Positions 1-6,161 of a stretch of 9,469 nucleotides of DNA are shown in pieces; the first letter of the stretch is position 1; each line of letters opens with the position of its first letter. The notes under the pieces were generated by a model. It was not told where the DNA came from, searched no databases, and was given only the letters and a program-made list of their open reading frames with translations. This DNA is from Deltaproteobacteria bacterium (GTDB lineage Bacteria; Myxococcota_A; UBA796; GCA-2862545), in the NCBI GenBank assembly GCA_019307545.1, contig JAFDJI010000103.1, positions 1-9,469 on the forward strand. The letters run 5' to 3'. The position numbers and the translations under genes are program-made.

Positions 1-153
1 TGGCCGCTGGGCGGCCAGAACTCCGGGGGTGACGCCTCCCCCGGCGACTTATGGCCGCTGGGCGGCCAGAACTCCGAGGGTGACGCCTCACCCGGCGACT
101 TATGGCCGCTGGGCGGCCAGAACTCCGAGGGTGACGCCTCACCCGGCGACCAT
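1..153. repeat. 51-bp tandem repeat array, three copies, open at the left edge
   Basis: Three head-to-tail copies of a 51-bp unit lie at 1-51, 52-102 and 103-153. A broken fourth copy starting at 154 keeps only the first palindrome in shortened form (TGGCC and GGCCA arms, 154-169). Each full unit holds two inverted repeats. The first is TGGCCGC, TGG, GCGGCCA (1-17, 52-68, 103-119). The second is GGGTGA, CGCC, TCACCC at 78-93 and 129-144. In copy 1 the second hairpin pairs in another register, CCGGGGG with CCCCCGG (23-29 and 38-44), because two bases differ. The window starts inside the array, so its full length is unknown. The minus strand has stops in the unit. Open plus-strand frames exist but run into the opposing lipoprotein gene, so the array is probably non-coding. 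Confidence 0.9.
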
Positions 154-186
154 TGGCCGCTGCTGGCCACCACTCGGGCACGCGCA

Positions 187-249
187 CCGCTTCGCTGGGC
201 ACGGGCGCCGCTTCGCTGGGCACGGGCGCCGCTTCGCTGGGCACGGGAG
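187..249. repeat. 21-bp tandem repeat, three copies
   Basis: Three direct copies of a 21-bp unit starting CCGCTTCGCTGGGCACGGG lie at 187-207, 208-228 and 229-249. The first two are identical and the third differs in its last two bases region (GAG instead of GCG). The stretch lies between the 51-bp array and the 3' end of the minus-strand lipoprotein gene. It looks like non-coding tandem duplication, although the period is a multiple of three. Confidence 0.9.
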
Positions 250-272
250 CCGGCGGTCGCGGCTCCGCCGGC
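249..272 (-). terminator. GC-rich hairpin after the lipoprotein gene, possible terminator
   Basis: A perfect 8-bp inverted repeat (GCCGGCGG and CCGCCGGC) encloses an 8-nt loop. It begins 7 nt beyond the TAG stop of the minus-strand lipoprotein gene, the expected position for a terminator. No run of T follows on the minus strand, so it is not a canonical intrinsic terminator. It could instead stabilise the mRNA 3' end or assist Rho-dependent termination. Confidence 0.4.
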
Positions 273-279
273 CCGCCTC

Positions 280-765
280 CTATGGGAACTGGTCGAGCGC
301 AAGCCCGATGGGCGCCAGCTGCTTGTTCATGGTTCGGAACCAGTCCTCTTCGCGCAGCTTGGCGTCATCCGCCTTCTTGCGTGCCACCTTCCAGGAGTCC
401 CGGTCGCCTTCCTGCACTGCGATCTGGATCTCCTGGTAGGCATCGGCGCGGTCGGACCAGGCGGACACGAGCTCGGTGTGCTGGTCGGCCCACTCGGGAG
501 GGGGTACCGTGACCGCGGCCTGGTCAGCCAGGTGGCGGGCGAGGGGGACGATCTCGTCGCCCCAGGCCTTCCCGACCTCTTCGGTTCCGCTGGTCTCGTT
601 GTACACCTCCGCCGCGCGGAGAAGGATGCGCTGGGCGAGGAACCCGTTCTCGTACAACAGGGGCTCCAGGCGGCTCACGTACTCCGGCGCCGTGCGGGCG
701 GCGGGCTCGGGCTCGGGGCAACCGACCAACACGACGAGGACGAGGAGGAGTAGGCGCTTCCACAT
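280..765 (-). CDS. Small predicted lipoprotein of unknown function
   Basis: This 161-residue protein starts with two charged residues (MWKR), then a leucine/valine-rich segment ending in the lipobox LVGC. Cys16 would be lipidated after signal peptidase II cleavage. Proline at +2 gives no clear inner-membrane retention signal. The mature part is charged and apparently all-helical (residues 25-155), with a lysine/aspartate-rich stretch near 125-140 (KVARKKADDAKLREEDW). I do not recognise the family. ATG at 765 was preferred to GTG at 774 because AAGGTG lies 8 nt before the ATG, while the GTG has no room for a ribosome binding site. The gene runs opposite to the DUF177-rpmF operon with about 150 bp between starts. 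The lipobox makes the gene call solid; the function is open. Confidence 0.85.
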   Translation of the reverse strand: MWKRLLLLVLVVLVGCPEPEPAARTAPEYVSRLEPLLYENGFLAQRILLRAAEVYNETSGTEEVGKAWGDEIVPLARHLADQAAVTVPPPEWADQHTELVSAWSDRADAYQEIQIAVQEGDRDSWKVARKKADDAKLREEDWFRTMNKQLAPIGLALDQFP

Positions 766-916
766 CGCGTACACACCTTACACGCGCCGGGGTCGGCCAC
801 GCTCAGTCTGGCAGAACGTCGCGCGAATGGCATCGGCCGTCAAGGGGTGGGCCTTGCCGATGCCCCCTGGAGCGAGTAAATGCGCGTGGTTCGAAGCTCG
901 GGACCCCGGAGGGTTC

Positions 917-1420
917 GTGCGCATCGCCGCAGCCGACATCCAGTCCAGCGCCCGGCGGCTCCACGTGGGGCTGTCCGACGCCTGGGCGGCGCAAGCCGTA
1001 GAGGTCGCCCTGGAGGCGGCGCCTACTGCGCTGGCGGTCGACCTGCTCTTCCAGGAGCGGGGCGGCGTGGTGTTCGTGACCGGCGACGTGCAGGCCGAGA
1101 CCGCGCGGATCTGCGATCGGTGCGGCCAGACGGTGGCGCTGGTGTTGTCCAGCAAGGTCGACTTGAAGTACGTGCCGGCCGATAGCCACGACAGTGGCGC
1201 GGCCGAGCTTGCGGCGGGTGACCTCGATGTCGGCTGGTTCGCCGACGGGGCCATCGACGCGGGAGATGTCCTGAGCGAGGCGATTGCGCTGGCGTTGCCC
1301 AGCCGCGTCGTGTGCACTGATGTCGAGGCGTGCGAGGCGCGCACCGAGGCCCTCCTCGGAGGGGGCCAGGCGCCACCTGGTCATCCCGGGTTGGCGGCGC
1401 TGAAGGACCTGGCGCGCTAG
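917..1420 (+). CDS. DUF177 (YceD-like) protein next to rpmF
   Basis: This 167-residue protein has the DUF177/YceD pattern: an N-terminus starting MRI, a CDRC pair at Cys66 and Cys69, an acidic middle, an ALP segment near 126-128, and a C-terminus HPGLAALKDL resembling the usual DPRLxxLK ending. Many family members have a further cysteine cluster after the ALP segment. Here only Cys133 and Cys139 remain, without the usual LCPxCG. DUF177 proteins are almost always encoded just before rpmF and have been linked to 23S rRNA accumulation. The stop is 23 bp before rpmF, so the two genes are probably cotranscribed. GTG at 917 was chosen because it gives the family N-terminus and follows GGAGGG (908-913), although the spacing is short. 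An in-frame ATG at 827 would add 30 residues unlike the family. Confidence 0.85.
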   Translation: MRIAAADIQSSARRLHVGLSDAWAAQAVEVALEAAPTALAVDLLFQERGGVVFVTGDVQAETARICDRCGQTVALVLSSKVDLKYVPADSHDSGAAELAAGDLDVGWFADGAIDAGDVLSEAIALALPSRVVCTDVEACEARTEALLGGGQAPPGHPGLAALKDLAR

Positions 1421-1443
1421 TAGTTGCTCTCTGGAGGTTCCCC

Positions 1444-1632
1444 ATGGCCGTCCCCAAGAAGCGAACGTCCCGGCGCCGCCGCGATATGCGTCGCGCTCAC
1501 GACGCGGTGAAGTACACCGCGGCGGTCGAGATCTGCCCCGAGTGCGGCGAGCTGAAGCTCCGCCACCACCTGTGCGCGAGCTGCAAGACCTACCGCGGCC
1601 GCAAGATCGTCGGGGAAGCATCCGGGGAGTGA
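1444..1632 (+). CDS. rpmF: 50S ribosomal protein L32, zinc-binding form
   Basis: This is a 62-residue, strongly basic protein with the bL32 N-terminus MAVPKKRTSRRRRDMRRAHD. A zinc ribbon is formed by Cys31, Cys34, Cys44 and Cys47 (CPECG and CASC), so this is the zinc-containing form. L32 binds the large ribosomal subunit near the peptidyl transferase region. The start is fixed by GGAGG (1433-1437) 6 nt before the ATG. The gene follows DUF177 and its stop overlaps the plsX start by 4 nt (GTGA), the classic arrangement coupling a ribosomal protein to phospholipid synthesis. Length and residues are normal for the family. Confidence 0.97.
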   Translation: MAVPKKRTSRRRRDMRRAHDAVKYTAAVEICPECGELKLRHHLCASCKTYRGRKIVGEASGE

Positions 1633-2621
1633 GCGAAGACACCACGGCAGCGCTGCCCGTCGCCGTCGATGCGATGGGAGGCGACGACGCTCCGGAGGCA
1701 ATCGTGGCCGGGGCGGTCGCGGCCGTGAAAAAGGGGTTCCGGGTGGTCCTGGTGGGCGACGAGGGTCGCATTCGCCCCTTTCTCCCTGCGGGAACGGACA
1801 TCGAGTTGGTCCACACCGACGATGCGGTCGGGATGCACGAGTCCCCCGTGGTGGTGCGACGCCGCAACGATGCTTCCGTTCGGCGGTGCCTGCAACTGGT
1901 GAAGGAGGGCCGGGCCTGCGCGGCCATGTCCTGCGGGAACTCCGGTGCGCTCGTGGTGGCGGCCGTCCTGGACATCGGCATGTCAGAGGGGGTGGAGCGA
2001 CCCGTCATCGCCTCGGTTCTTCCTCGGGCTGACGGCGGGCGGCTGGTGGTCCTCGATGCGGGCGCCAACGTCGATACCCGTGGGGAACAGCTGGCGAGGT
2101 TCGCGCTCCTGGGGGCTGCTTACGCGCGCACCCTGGGCATCGAGGATCCTCGGGTGGGGCTTCTCTCGAATGGGGAGGAGGCGGGCAAGGGGAACGAACA
2201 GGTGCGCGTCGCGCGACCCCTCGTCGAGGCGCTTCCGCTGCGCTTCGTGGGAAACGTGGAGCCGAGCGGCGCGTTCTCCGGGGCTTGCGACGTGCTCGTG
2301 TGTGACGGCTTCGTGGGCAACGTGATGATCAAGGCCGTGGAGGCGGCGGCCGAGACCGTGATGCACCTCCTCAAGGAGGAGATCCGGCGCCATCCCGCCG
2401 CCATCCTGGGCGCGTGGTTGCTGTCCCGCGGGCTTCGCCGGCTGCGCGATCGGGTGGCGTGGGACGCATACGGGGGTGGGGTGTTGCTGGGGATCCGCGA
2501 GGTGGTGGTGGTCGGGCACGGGCGGGCCACGCCAGAGGCAGTGTGCGCCGCCATCAGGCTCGCCGGGGAGGCATCGCGCCGAGGACCCGTCGTTCGGGTC
2601 GAGCAACCATCCCGGCTTTGA
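1629..2621 (+). CDS. plsX: Phosphate acyltransferase PlsX
   Basis: PlsX converts acyl-ACP and phosphate to acyl-phosphate, the acyl donor for PlsY in the first step of phosphatidic acid synthesis. It acts at the membrane surface. The 330-residue length is typical. Visible family blocks are VAVDAMGGDDAPEAIV (11-26), HESPVVVRRRNDAS (70-83), SCGNSGAL (101-108), VVLDAGANVD (140-149), GLLSNGEEAGKGNE (177-190), FVGNVEP (206-212) and VCDGFVGNVMIKAVE (224-238). The GTG start at 1629 overlaps the rpmF stop by 4 nt and puts the conserved VAVDAMGGD block at the usual distance from the N-terminus. Weak Shine-Dalgarno-like GGGGAAG lies at 1612-1618. The gene stops 83 bp before acpP, where relatives often have fabH, fabD and fabG. 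Confidence 0.96.
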   Translation: MSEDTTAALPVAVDAMGGDDAPEAIVAGAVAAVKKGFRVVLVGDEGRIRPFLPAGTDIELVHTDDAVGMHESPVVVRRRNDASVRRCLQLVKEGRACAAMSCGNSGALVVAAVLDIGMSEGVERPVIASVLPRADGGRLVVLDAGANVDTRGEQLARFALLGAAYARTLGIEDPRVGLLSNGEEAGKGNEQVRVARPLVEALPLRFVGNVEPSGAFSGACDVLVCDGFVGNVMIKAVEAAAETVMHLLKEEIRRHPAAILGAWLLSRGLRRLRDRVAWDAYGGGVLLGIREVVVVGHGRATPEAVCAAIRLAGEASRRGPVVRVEQPSRL

Positions 2622-2645
2622 CCGATCCCACGGGTGGGGTATATT
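2618..2645 (+). promoter_or_regulatory. Predicted sigma70-type promoter for acpP
   Basis: TTGACC (2618-2623) and TATATT (2640-2645) each match the -35 and -10 consensus at five of six positions and are separated by 16 bp. The -35 box overlaps the plsX stop codon. The expected start point near 2651-2654 would give a leader of about 50 nt before acpP. The A/T-rich -10 stands out in this GC-rich sequence. This would let the abundant acyl carrier protein be transcribed independently of the rpmF-plsX operon. Confidence 0.6.
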
Positions 2646-2678
2646 TCGCCGTCCGCCGGGCTGAGCACATTGCAGTTG

Positions 2679-2692
2679 TCGCCCAAGGGCGA
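2679..2692 (+). promoter_or_regulatory. Leader hairpin just before the acpP ribosome binding site
   Basis: TCGCCC and GGGCGA form a perfect inverted repeat around AA, realistically a 5-bp stem with loop CAAG. It ends 2 nt before the GGGAG Shine-Dalgarno (2695-2699) of acpP, inside the leader expected from the promoter at 2618-2645. A hairpin there could stabilise the 5' end of the mRNA or keep the binding site exposed. The structure is visible; the role is inferred. Confidence 0.4.
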
Positions 2693-2704
2693 TCGGGAGA
2701 CTGG

Positions 2705-2947
2705 ATGGCTAAAGACGAGGTGGTGCAGAAGGTTCAGGACATCATTGCCGAGAGCCTCGGGGTGAACCGCAACGAGGTCGTTCCCGCGGCGTCCTTCATC
2801 ACCGACCTGAATGCTGATTCCCTGGACATTGTCGAGCTGGTGATGGCCATCGAGAAGGAATTCGACATCGAGATTCCCGACGACGAGGCCGAGCGGATCC
2901 GCACCGTTCAGGACGCTGTCGACTACATCGTCGCGCACGTCTCCTGA
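2705..2947 (+). CDS. acpP: Acyl carrier protein
   Basis: This 80-residue acidic protein carries the growing acyl chain of fatty acid synthesis on a 4'-phosphopantetheine arm. The attachment site is Ser39 in the motif NADSLDIVELV. The rest follows the four-helix ACP fold: VVQKVQDIIAESLGV in helix 1, FITDLNADS before the serine, EKEFDIEIPDDEAE at helix 2 to 3, and TVQDAVDYIV at the end. The start has GGGAG (2695-2699) 5 nt upstream. The gene appears to have its own promoter and a leader hairpin. Its stop is 14 bp before fabF. ACP supplies the substrate for FabF and, as acyl-ACP, for PlsX next door. Confidence 0.97.
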   Translation: MAKDEVVQKVQDIIAESLGVNRNEVVPAASFITDLNADSLDIVELVMAIEKEFDIEIPDDEAERIRTVQDAVDYIVAHVS

Positions 2948-2983
2948 TCACCGGGGGCAGCGTGCACCGGCGCGCGGTGATCA
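2945..2983 (+). promoter_or_regulatory. Stem-loop placing the fabF start in its loop
   Basis: TGATCACCG (2945-2953) and CGGTGATCA (2975-2983) are perfect 9-bp complements. The 21-nt loop holds most of the G-rich Shine-Dalgarno candidate (2953-2957) and the GTG start of fabF (2962). The left arm begins with the acpP stop codon. In mRNA this could tune fabF translation relative to acpP or coupling between them. The right arm encodes the conserved AVIT of FabF, so part of the match may be chance. Confidence 0.35.
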
Positions 2984-4209
2984 CCGGATTGGGCGCTGTG
3001 ACGCCCTGCGGCCTCGATGTCCCGACCACCTGGGACGCGATGTTGAAGGCGCGACCGGGGATTGCGCTCATTACCAGGTTCGATCCTGAAGCGTTCAAGT
3101 CGCGCATCGCCGGGGAGGTGAAGGGCTTCGACGGAGAGGCGCGCTTCGGCCTGCGGGCAGTCCGCCGGTTGGGGCTGTTCATGCAGTACGCCCTGGCCGC
3201 CGGGGAGGAGGCGCTCGCCGACGCCGGGTTCCGCAAGGGTGAGGTGTGGCCGCAGCCGGAGCGGTTCGGAACCTACGTGGGCACCGGGATCGGCGGCTTT
3301 CCCGAGATCCTGGAGGCCGCCAAGGCCCTGGAGCGGGACGGAGTTCGGCGTATCTCCGCGCTGTTCATGACCCGTTGCCTGAGCAACCTGGCTGCTGGGG
3401 CGCTCGCCATCGAGAACGAGGCCAAGGGACCGAGCCTGTGTGTGTCCACGGCCTGCGCGGTCGGCAATCACTCCATCGGTGAGGCGGTGCGTGCCATCTG
3501 GTTCGGGGACGCCGACGTGATCCTCGCAGGGGGCACCGAGGCGGGCATCACCCCGCTCGGCTTCGGCGGGTTCATGAACATGAAGGCCCTGTCCACCCGC
3601 AACGACGATCCCGCCGGAGCTTCACGACCCTTCGACGTCGATCGCGACGGATTCGTCATGGCCGAGGGGGCGGGCGTGGTCGTGTTGGAGGAACTCTCCC
3701 ACGCGCTGGATCGCGGGGCGCGCATCTACTGCGAGGTGGTCGGCTATGGCTGTAGCACCGACGCCTACCACATCACCGCACCCATTCCCGGGGGCGACGG
3801 GGCAGCCCGGTGCATGGCGCGAGCGTTGGAGGTCGCGGGGATCGCACCTGCGGAAGTGGACTACATCAACGCACATGGCACCTCCACCCTCCTCAACGAC
3901 CCCACGGAGTGTGCCGGCATCCACACGGTGTTCGGCGATCACGTAGACAAGGTCGCGGTGAGCTCCACCAAGGGGGTCACAGGCCACACCCTGGGCGCCG
4001 CCGGTGGGGTGGAGGCGATCGCCACCGCCCTGACCCTGCACACCGGCCGGATCCCACCAACCGCCAACCTCGAGAACCCCGACCCGGAGTGTGACGTGGA
4101 TCTGGTCATGGGCGAACCGCGGGCAGCCAGCCCCCGGGTGGCCCTGTCCAACGGCTTCGGGTTCGGCGGTACCAACGGCACCCTGGTCTTCGTCCGCTGG
4201 GAGGGATGA
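2962..4209 (+). CDS. fabF: Beta-ketoacyl-ACP synthase II (FabF type)
   Basis: FabF condenses malonyl-ACP with acyl-ACP in fatty acid elongation. The 415-residue length is normal. The thiolase-fold catalytic triad is visible: Cys165 in STACAVGNHSIG, His305 in NAHGTST and His342 in TKGVTGHTLGAAGG, with Lys337 before it. The ALSTRNDDP block (209-217), RPFDVDRDGFVMAEGAG (222-238) and the C-terminal SNGFGFGGTNG (396-406) fit FabF rather than FabH or FabB. The usual TKSMTGH reads TKGVTGH here, a mild variation. GTG at 2962 is chosen because RRAVITGLGAVTPCG is the family N-terminus and GGGGG lies just upstream. The gene follows acpP by 14 bp. It is the only ketosynthase in the window. Confidence 0.94.
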   Translation: MHRRAVITGLGAVTPCGLDVPTTWDAMLKARPGIALITRFDPEAFKSRIAGEVKGFDGEARFGLRAVRRLGLFMQYALAAGEEALADAGFRKGEVWPQPERFGTYVGTGIGGFPEILEAAKALERDGVRRISALFMTRCLSNLAAGALAIENEAKGPSLCVSTACAVGNHSIGEAVRAIWFGDADVILAGGTEAGITPLGFGGFMNMKALSTRNDDPAGASRPFDVDRDGFVMAEGAGVVVLEELSHALDRGARIYCEVVGYGCSTDAYHITAPIPGGDGAARCMARALEVAGIAPAEVDYINAHGTSTLLNDPTECAGIHTVFGDHVDKVAVSSTKGVTGHTLGAAGGVEAIATALTLHTGRIPPTANLENPDPECDVDLVMGEPRAASPRVALSNGFGFGGTNGTLVFVRWEG

Positions 4210-4210
4210 A

Positions 4211-4639
4211 ATGCAGATCGCGATCGGATCGGACCACGCTGGCCTCCGCCTGAAGCGAGCGATGAAGGCCCACATGGAGGCCCTCGGTCACGAGGTGCAC
4301 GACGTGGGGACCTTCACCGAAGACTCCACCGACTACCCGGACCATGCCCGCCACGTGGCAGAGCGGGTCATCTCGGGAGAGGCGGACCGCGGGGTGCTGG
4401 TGTGCGGGACCGGGCACGGGATGGCGATCTCCGCCAACAAGCACCGGGGGGTGCGTGCGGTGTGCCCGCTCGACACCTTCTCTGCGCGGAAGACCGCGGC
4501 GCACAATGACGCCAACGTGCTCTGCCTGGGAGAGCGCACCACCGGCGAAGGGCTCGCGGCCGACATCCTCGACGCCTGGCTCTCCACCTCCTTCGAAGGC
4601 GGCCGGCACGCGCGACGGGTGGACATGATCGAGCCATAG
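4211..4639 (+). CDS. rpiB: Ribose-5-phosphate isomerase B
   Basis: RpiB interconverts ribose 5-phosphate and ribulose 5-phosphate, linking the pentose phosphate pathway to nucleotide and riboflavin precursors. The riboflavin enzyme RibB, encoded downstream, uses ribulose 5-phosphate. The 142-residue length is typical of RpiB/LacAB. Seen are IGSDHAG (5-11; Asp8 and His9 of the active site), DYPD (41-44), catalytic Cys65 in VLVCGTGHGM, SANK (74-77) and AAHNDANVLCLGERT (96-110). The family usually has GTGIGM; His69 replaces Ile here. The start has a strong GGGAGGG (4199-4205) 5 nt upstream, and one base separates it from the fabF stop, so the genes are cotranscribed. A LacA/LacB role is less likely given the housekeeping context. 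Confidence 0.95.
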   Translation: MQIAIGSDHAGLRLKRAMKAHMEALGHEVHDVGTFTEDSTDYPDHARHVAERVISGEADRGVLVCGTGHGMAISANKHRGVRAVCPLDTFSARKTAAHNDANVLCLGERTTGEGLAADILDAWLSTSFEGGRHARRVDMIEP

Positions 4640-4645
4640 GCCCCA

Positions 4646-4662
4646 TGCCTACCACTTAGGCA
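4646..4662 (+). terminator. Small hairpin after rpiB
   Basis: TGCCTA and TAGGCA form a perfect 6-bp inverted repeat with loop CCACT, starting 6 nt after the rpiB stop. The stem is short and no T-run follows, so it is at most a weak or Rho-assisted end for the fabF-rpiB transcript. It lies directly against the heptamer array. Confidence 0.25.
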
Positions 4663-4663
4663 G

Positions 4664-4735
<72 letters not shown>

Positions 4736-4804
4736 GACCTGCATGCCGATGTCACCGAGATCAAGAAGATGCTGACGGCATTTCACAGAAAGCTCGCTGG
4801 CTGA
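4736..4804 (+). pseudogene. Possible C-terminal remnant of a four-helix-bundle (23S rRNA IVS-type) protein
   Basis: Between the two heptamer arrays, one frame reads DLHADVTEIKKMLTAFHRKL, then AG and a stop at 4802-4804. The spacing E-I-x-K-M-L-[ST]-x-[FL]-x-x-x-L matches what I recall as the C-terminal helix of the S23/four-helix-bundle family, first known from intervening sequences in 23S rRNA (members end in patterns like EIGKMLSGLIKYL). No start codon or upstream domain remains; the frame is open through the heptamer array back to the rpiB stop. If the match is right, most of the gene has been lost, possibly replaced by repeat expansion. The stretch is only 22 codons, so the assignment is tentative. 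Confidence 0.4.
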
Positions 4805-4827
4805 CAGCTGATAGCTGACGGCTGACT
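4800..4827 (+). repeat. Four degenerate 7-bp repeats, inverted relative to the 4664-4735 array
   Basis: Four heptamers in phase, GCTGACA (4800), GCTGATA (4807), GCTGACG (4814) and GCTGACT (4821), follow the possible gene remnant. Its stop codon TGA lies within the first unit. They fit the consensus GCTGAYN, and the reverse complement of the left array is GCTGACC. The reverse complement of 4800-4829 matches the left array at about 25 of 30 positions. The following 86 bp to glyA show no further repeat. Confidence 0.75.
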
Positions 4828-4913
4828 GCTCGAATCGCCCTAGGTGACTGGCATTGGCCTTAGGCCGCCACGCCAGCAACGAGATATGAGCCCGGTCCCG
4901 TCAGGGAGCGCCC

Positions 4914-6161
4914 ATGAAAGCCCTCGCCGCGCAGGATCCCGCAGTCTACGGGGCCATCGTTTCCGAGTTTCGCCGCCAGCAGGACGAGCTGGAGCTGATC
5001 GCCTCCGAGAACTACGTCTCGGAGGCGGTGATGCAGGCCATGGGGACCTGGCTCACCAACAAGTACGCGGAGGGCCTGCCCCGGCGCCGCTACTACGGTG
5101 GTTGCGACTTCGTCGACATCACCGAGGGCCTCGCCCGGGATCGGGCCAAGCAGCTCTTCGGCTGTGTGGGCGCCAACGTGCAGCCCCACTCCGGGGCGCA
5201 GGCGAACGCGGCGGTCTACCTCGCGGTGTGCCAGCCCGGCGACACCATCCTCGGCCTCGACCTCACCCACGGAGGACACCTCACCCACGGCTCCCCGGTG
5301 AACAGCTCCGGAATGCTCTACAAGGCGGTGCACTACACGGTGCACGGGGAGACCGGGTACATCGATATGGATCGGCTGCGCGAGCTCGCCCTCGAGCACC
5401 GACCGCGGATCATCGTGAGCGGCGCGTCGGCCTACCCCCGGATCATCGACTTCGAGGGCTTTCGTTCCATCGCGGACGAGGTGGGCGCCATCCACATGGC
5501 CGACATCGCCCACATCGCGGGGATGGTGGTCACCGGGCTCCATCCCAGCCCGGTCCCGCACTGCCAGTTCGTGACCACCACCACCCACAAGACCCTCCGC
5601 GGGCCCCGTGGCGGCCTGATCATGGCGGATCGCCAGTGGGCCAAGGCGATGAACAAGGCGGTGTTCCCCGGCACCCAGGGCGGACCCCTCGAGCACGTGA
5701 TCGCCGCCAAGGCGGTCGCCTTCGGCGAGGCACTCCGGCCGGACTTCAAGACCTACTGCGAGAAGATCCTCGCCAATGCCCAAGCGATGGCGGAGACGCT
5801 CCTCTCCAGGGGCTTCGACCTGGTGTCCGGCGGCACCGACAACCACCTCATGCTGGTCGACCTCGGCGAGACATGCAGCGGCAAGGATGCCGAGGATGCC
5901 CTGGGGCGTGCCGCCATCACCGTGAACAAGAACACCGTGCCCGGCGAGAAGCGGAGCCCCTTCGTCGCCTCGGGCATCCGCATCGGCACCCCGGCCATGA
6001 CGACGCGCGGCCTGGGGGTAGAGGAGTCGGTCCAGGTGGCCAACTGGATCGCCGATGCGATCACGTCGAGGGATGACGAAGATGCGCTCGAGGCCATCGG
6101 GCGCCAGGTACGGGACATGTGCAAGCAGTTCCCGGTGTACCCGGAGGAGTTGGTCGACTGA
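4914..6161 (+). CDS. glyA: Serine hydroxymethyltransferase
   Basis: GlyA is a PLP enzyme interconverting serine plus tetrahydrofolate with glycine plus methylene-tetrahydrofolate. It is the main source of one-carbon units for thymidylate and purines. The 415-residue length is normal. Seen are ELELIASENYVS (25-36), RRYYGGCDFVD (58-68), QPHSGAQANAAVY (90-102), DLTHGGHLTHG (116-126), HMADIAHIAG (194-203, with the PLP-binding Asp197 and His200) and the PLP lysine Lys226 in TTTTHKTLRGPRGG. The start has AGGGAG (4903-4908) 5 nt before the ATG. The upstream 86 bp (4828-4913) show no convincing promoter and no recognisable glycine or folate riboswitch. The stop overlaps the nrdR start by one base, so glyA heads a coupled block. 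Confidence 0.97.
   Translation: MKALAAQDPAVYGAIVSEFRRQQDELELIASENYVSEAVMQAMGTWLTNKYAEGLPRRRYYGGCDFVDITEGLARDRAKQLFGCVGANVQPHSGAQANAAVYLAVCQPGDTILGLDLTHGGHLTHGSPVNSSGMLYKAVHYTVHGETGYIDMDRLRELALEHRPRIIVSGASAYPRIIDFEGFRSIADEVGAIHMADIAHIAGMVVTGLHPSPVPHCQFVTTTTHKTLRGPRGGLIMADRQWAKAMNKAVFPGTQGGPLEHVIAAKAVAFGEALRPDFKTYCEKILANAQAMAETLLSRGFDLVSGGTDNHLMLVDLGETCSGKDAEDALGRAAITVNKNTVPGEKRSPFVASGIRIGTPAMTTRGLGVEESVQVANWIADAITSRDDEDALEAIGRQVRDMCKQFPVYPEELVD

Noticed and set aside
1..249. CRISPR array.
   Set aside because: The repeats are directly adjacent with no unique spacers, so this is plain tandem duplication.
1..753. A plus-strand frame open from the left edge to 753, including both tandem arrays, plus two shorter open frames (29-439 and 153-512).
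   Set aside because: They lie opposite the lipoprotein gene, whose lipobox, start site and hairpin are convincing. High GC keeps antisense frames open. No recognisable domain was seen in the translations.
815..882. Promoter boxes in the divergent spacer: TTGACG at 843-838 on the minus strand, and TTGCCG (854) with TAAATG (877) on the plus strand.
   Set aside because: The -35-like boxes are fair, but the matching -10 sequences are poor. A promoter must exist here for both genes, but I cannot place it.
803..2068. Long minus-strand open frame opposite DUF177, rpmF and plsX.
   Set aside because: It runs antisense to three recognised genes, is arginine-rich in the way of GC shadow frames, and has no family resemblance.
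4854..4890. Promoter or riboswitch before glyA (TTAGGC at 4860 with GATATG at 4883; GGCC-TTA-GGCC hairpin at 4856-4866).
   Set aside because: The boxes match the consensus at only about half the positions, the stem is 4 bp, and no glycine or folate riboswitch core is recognisable in 86 bp.
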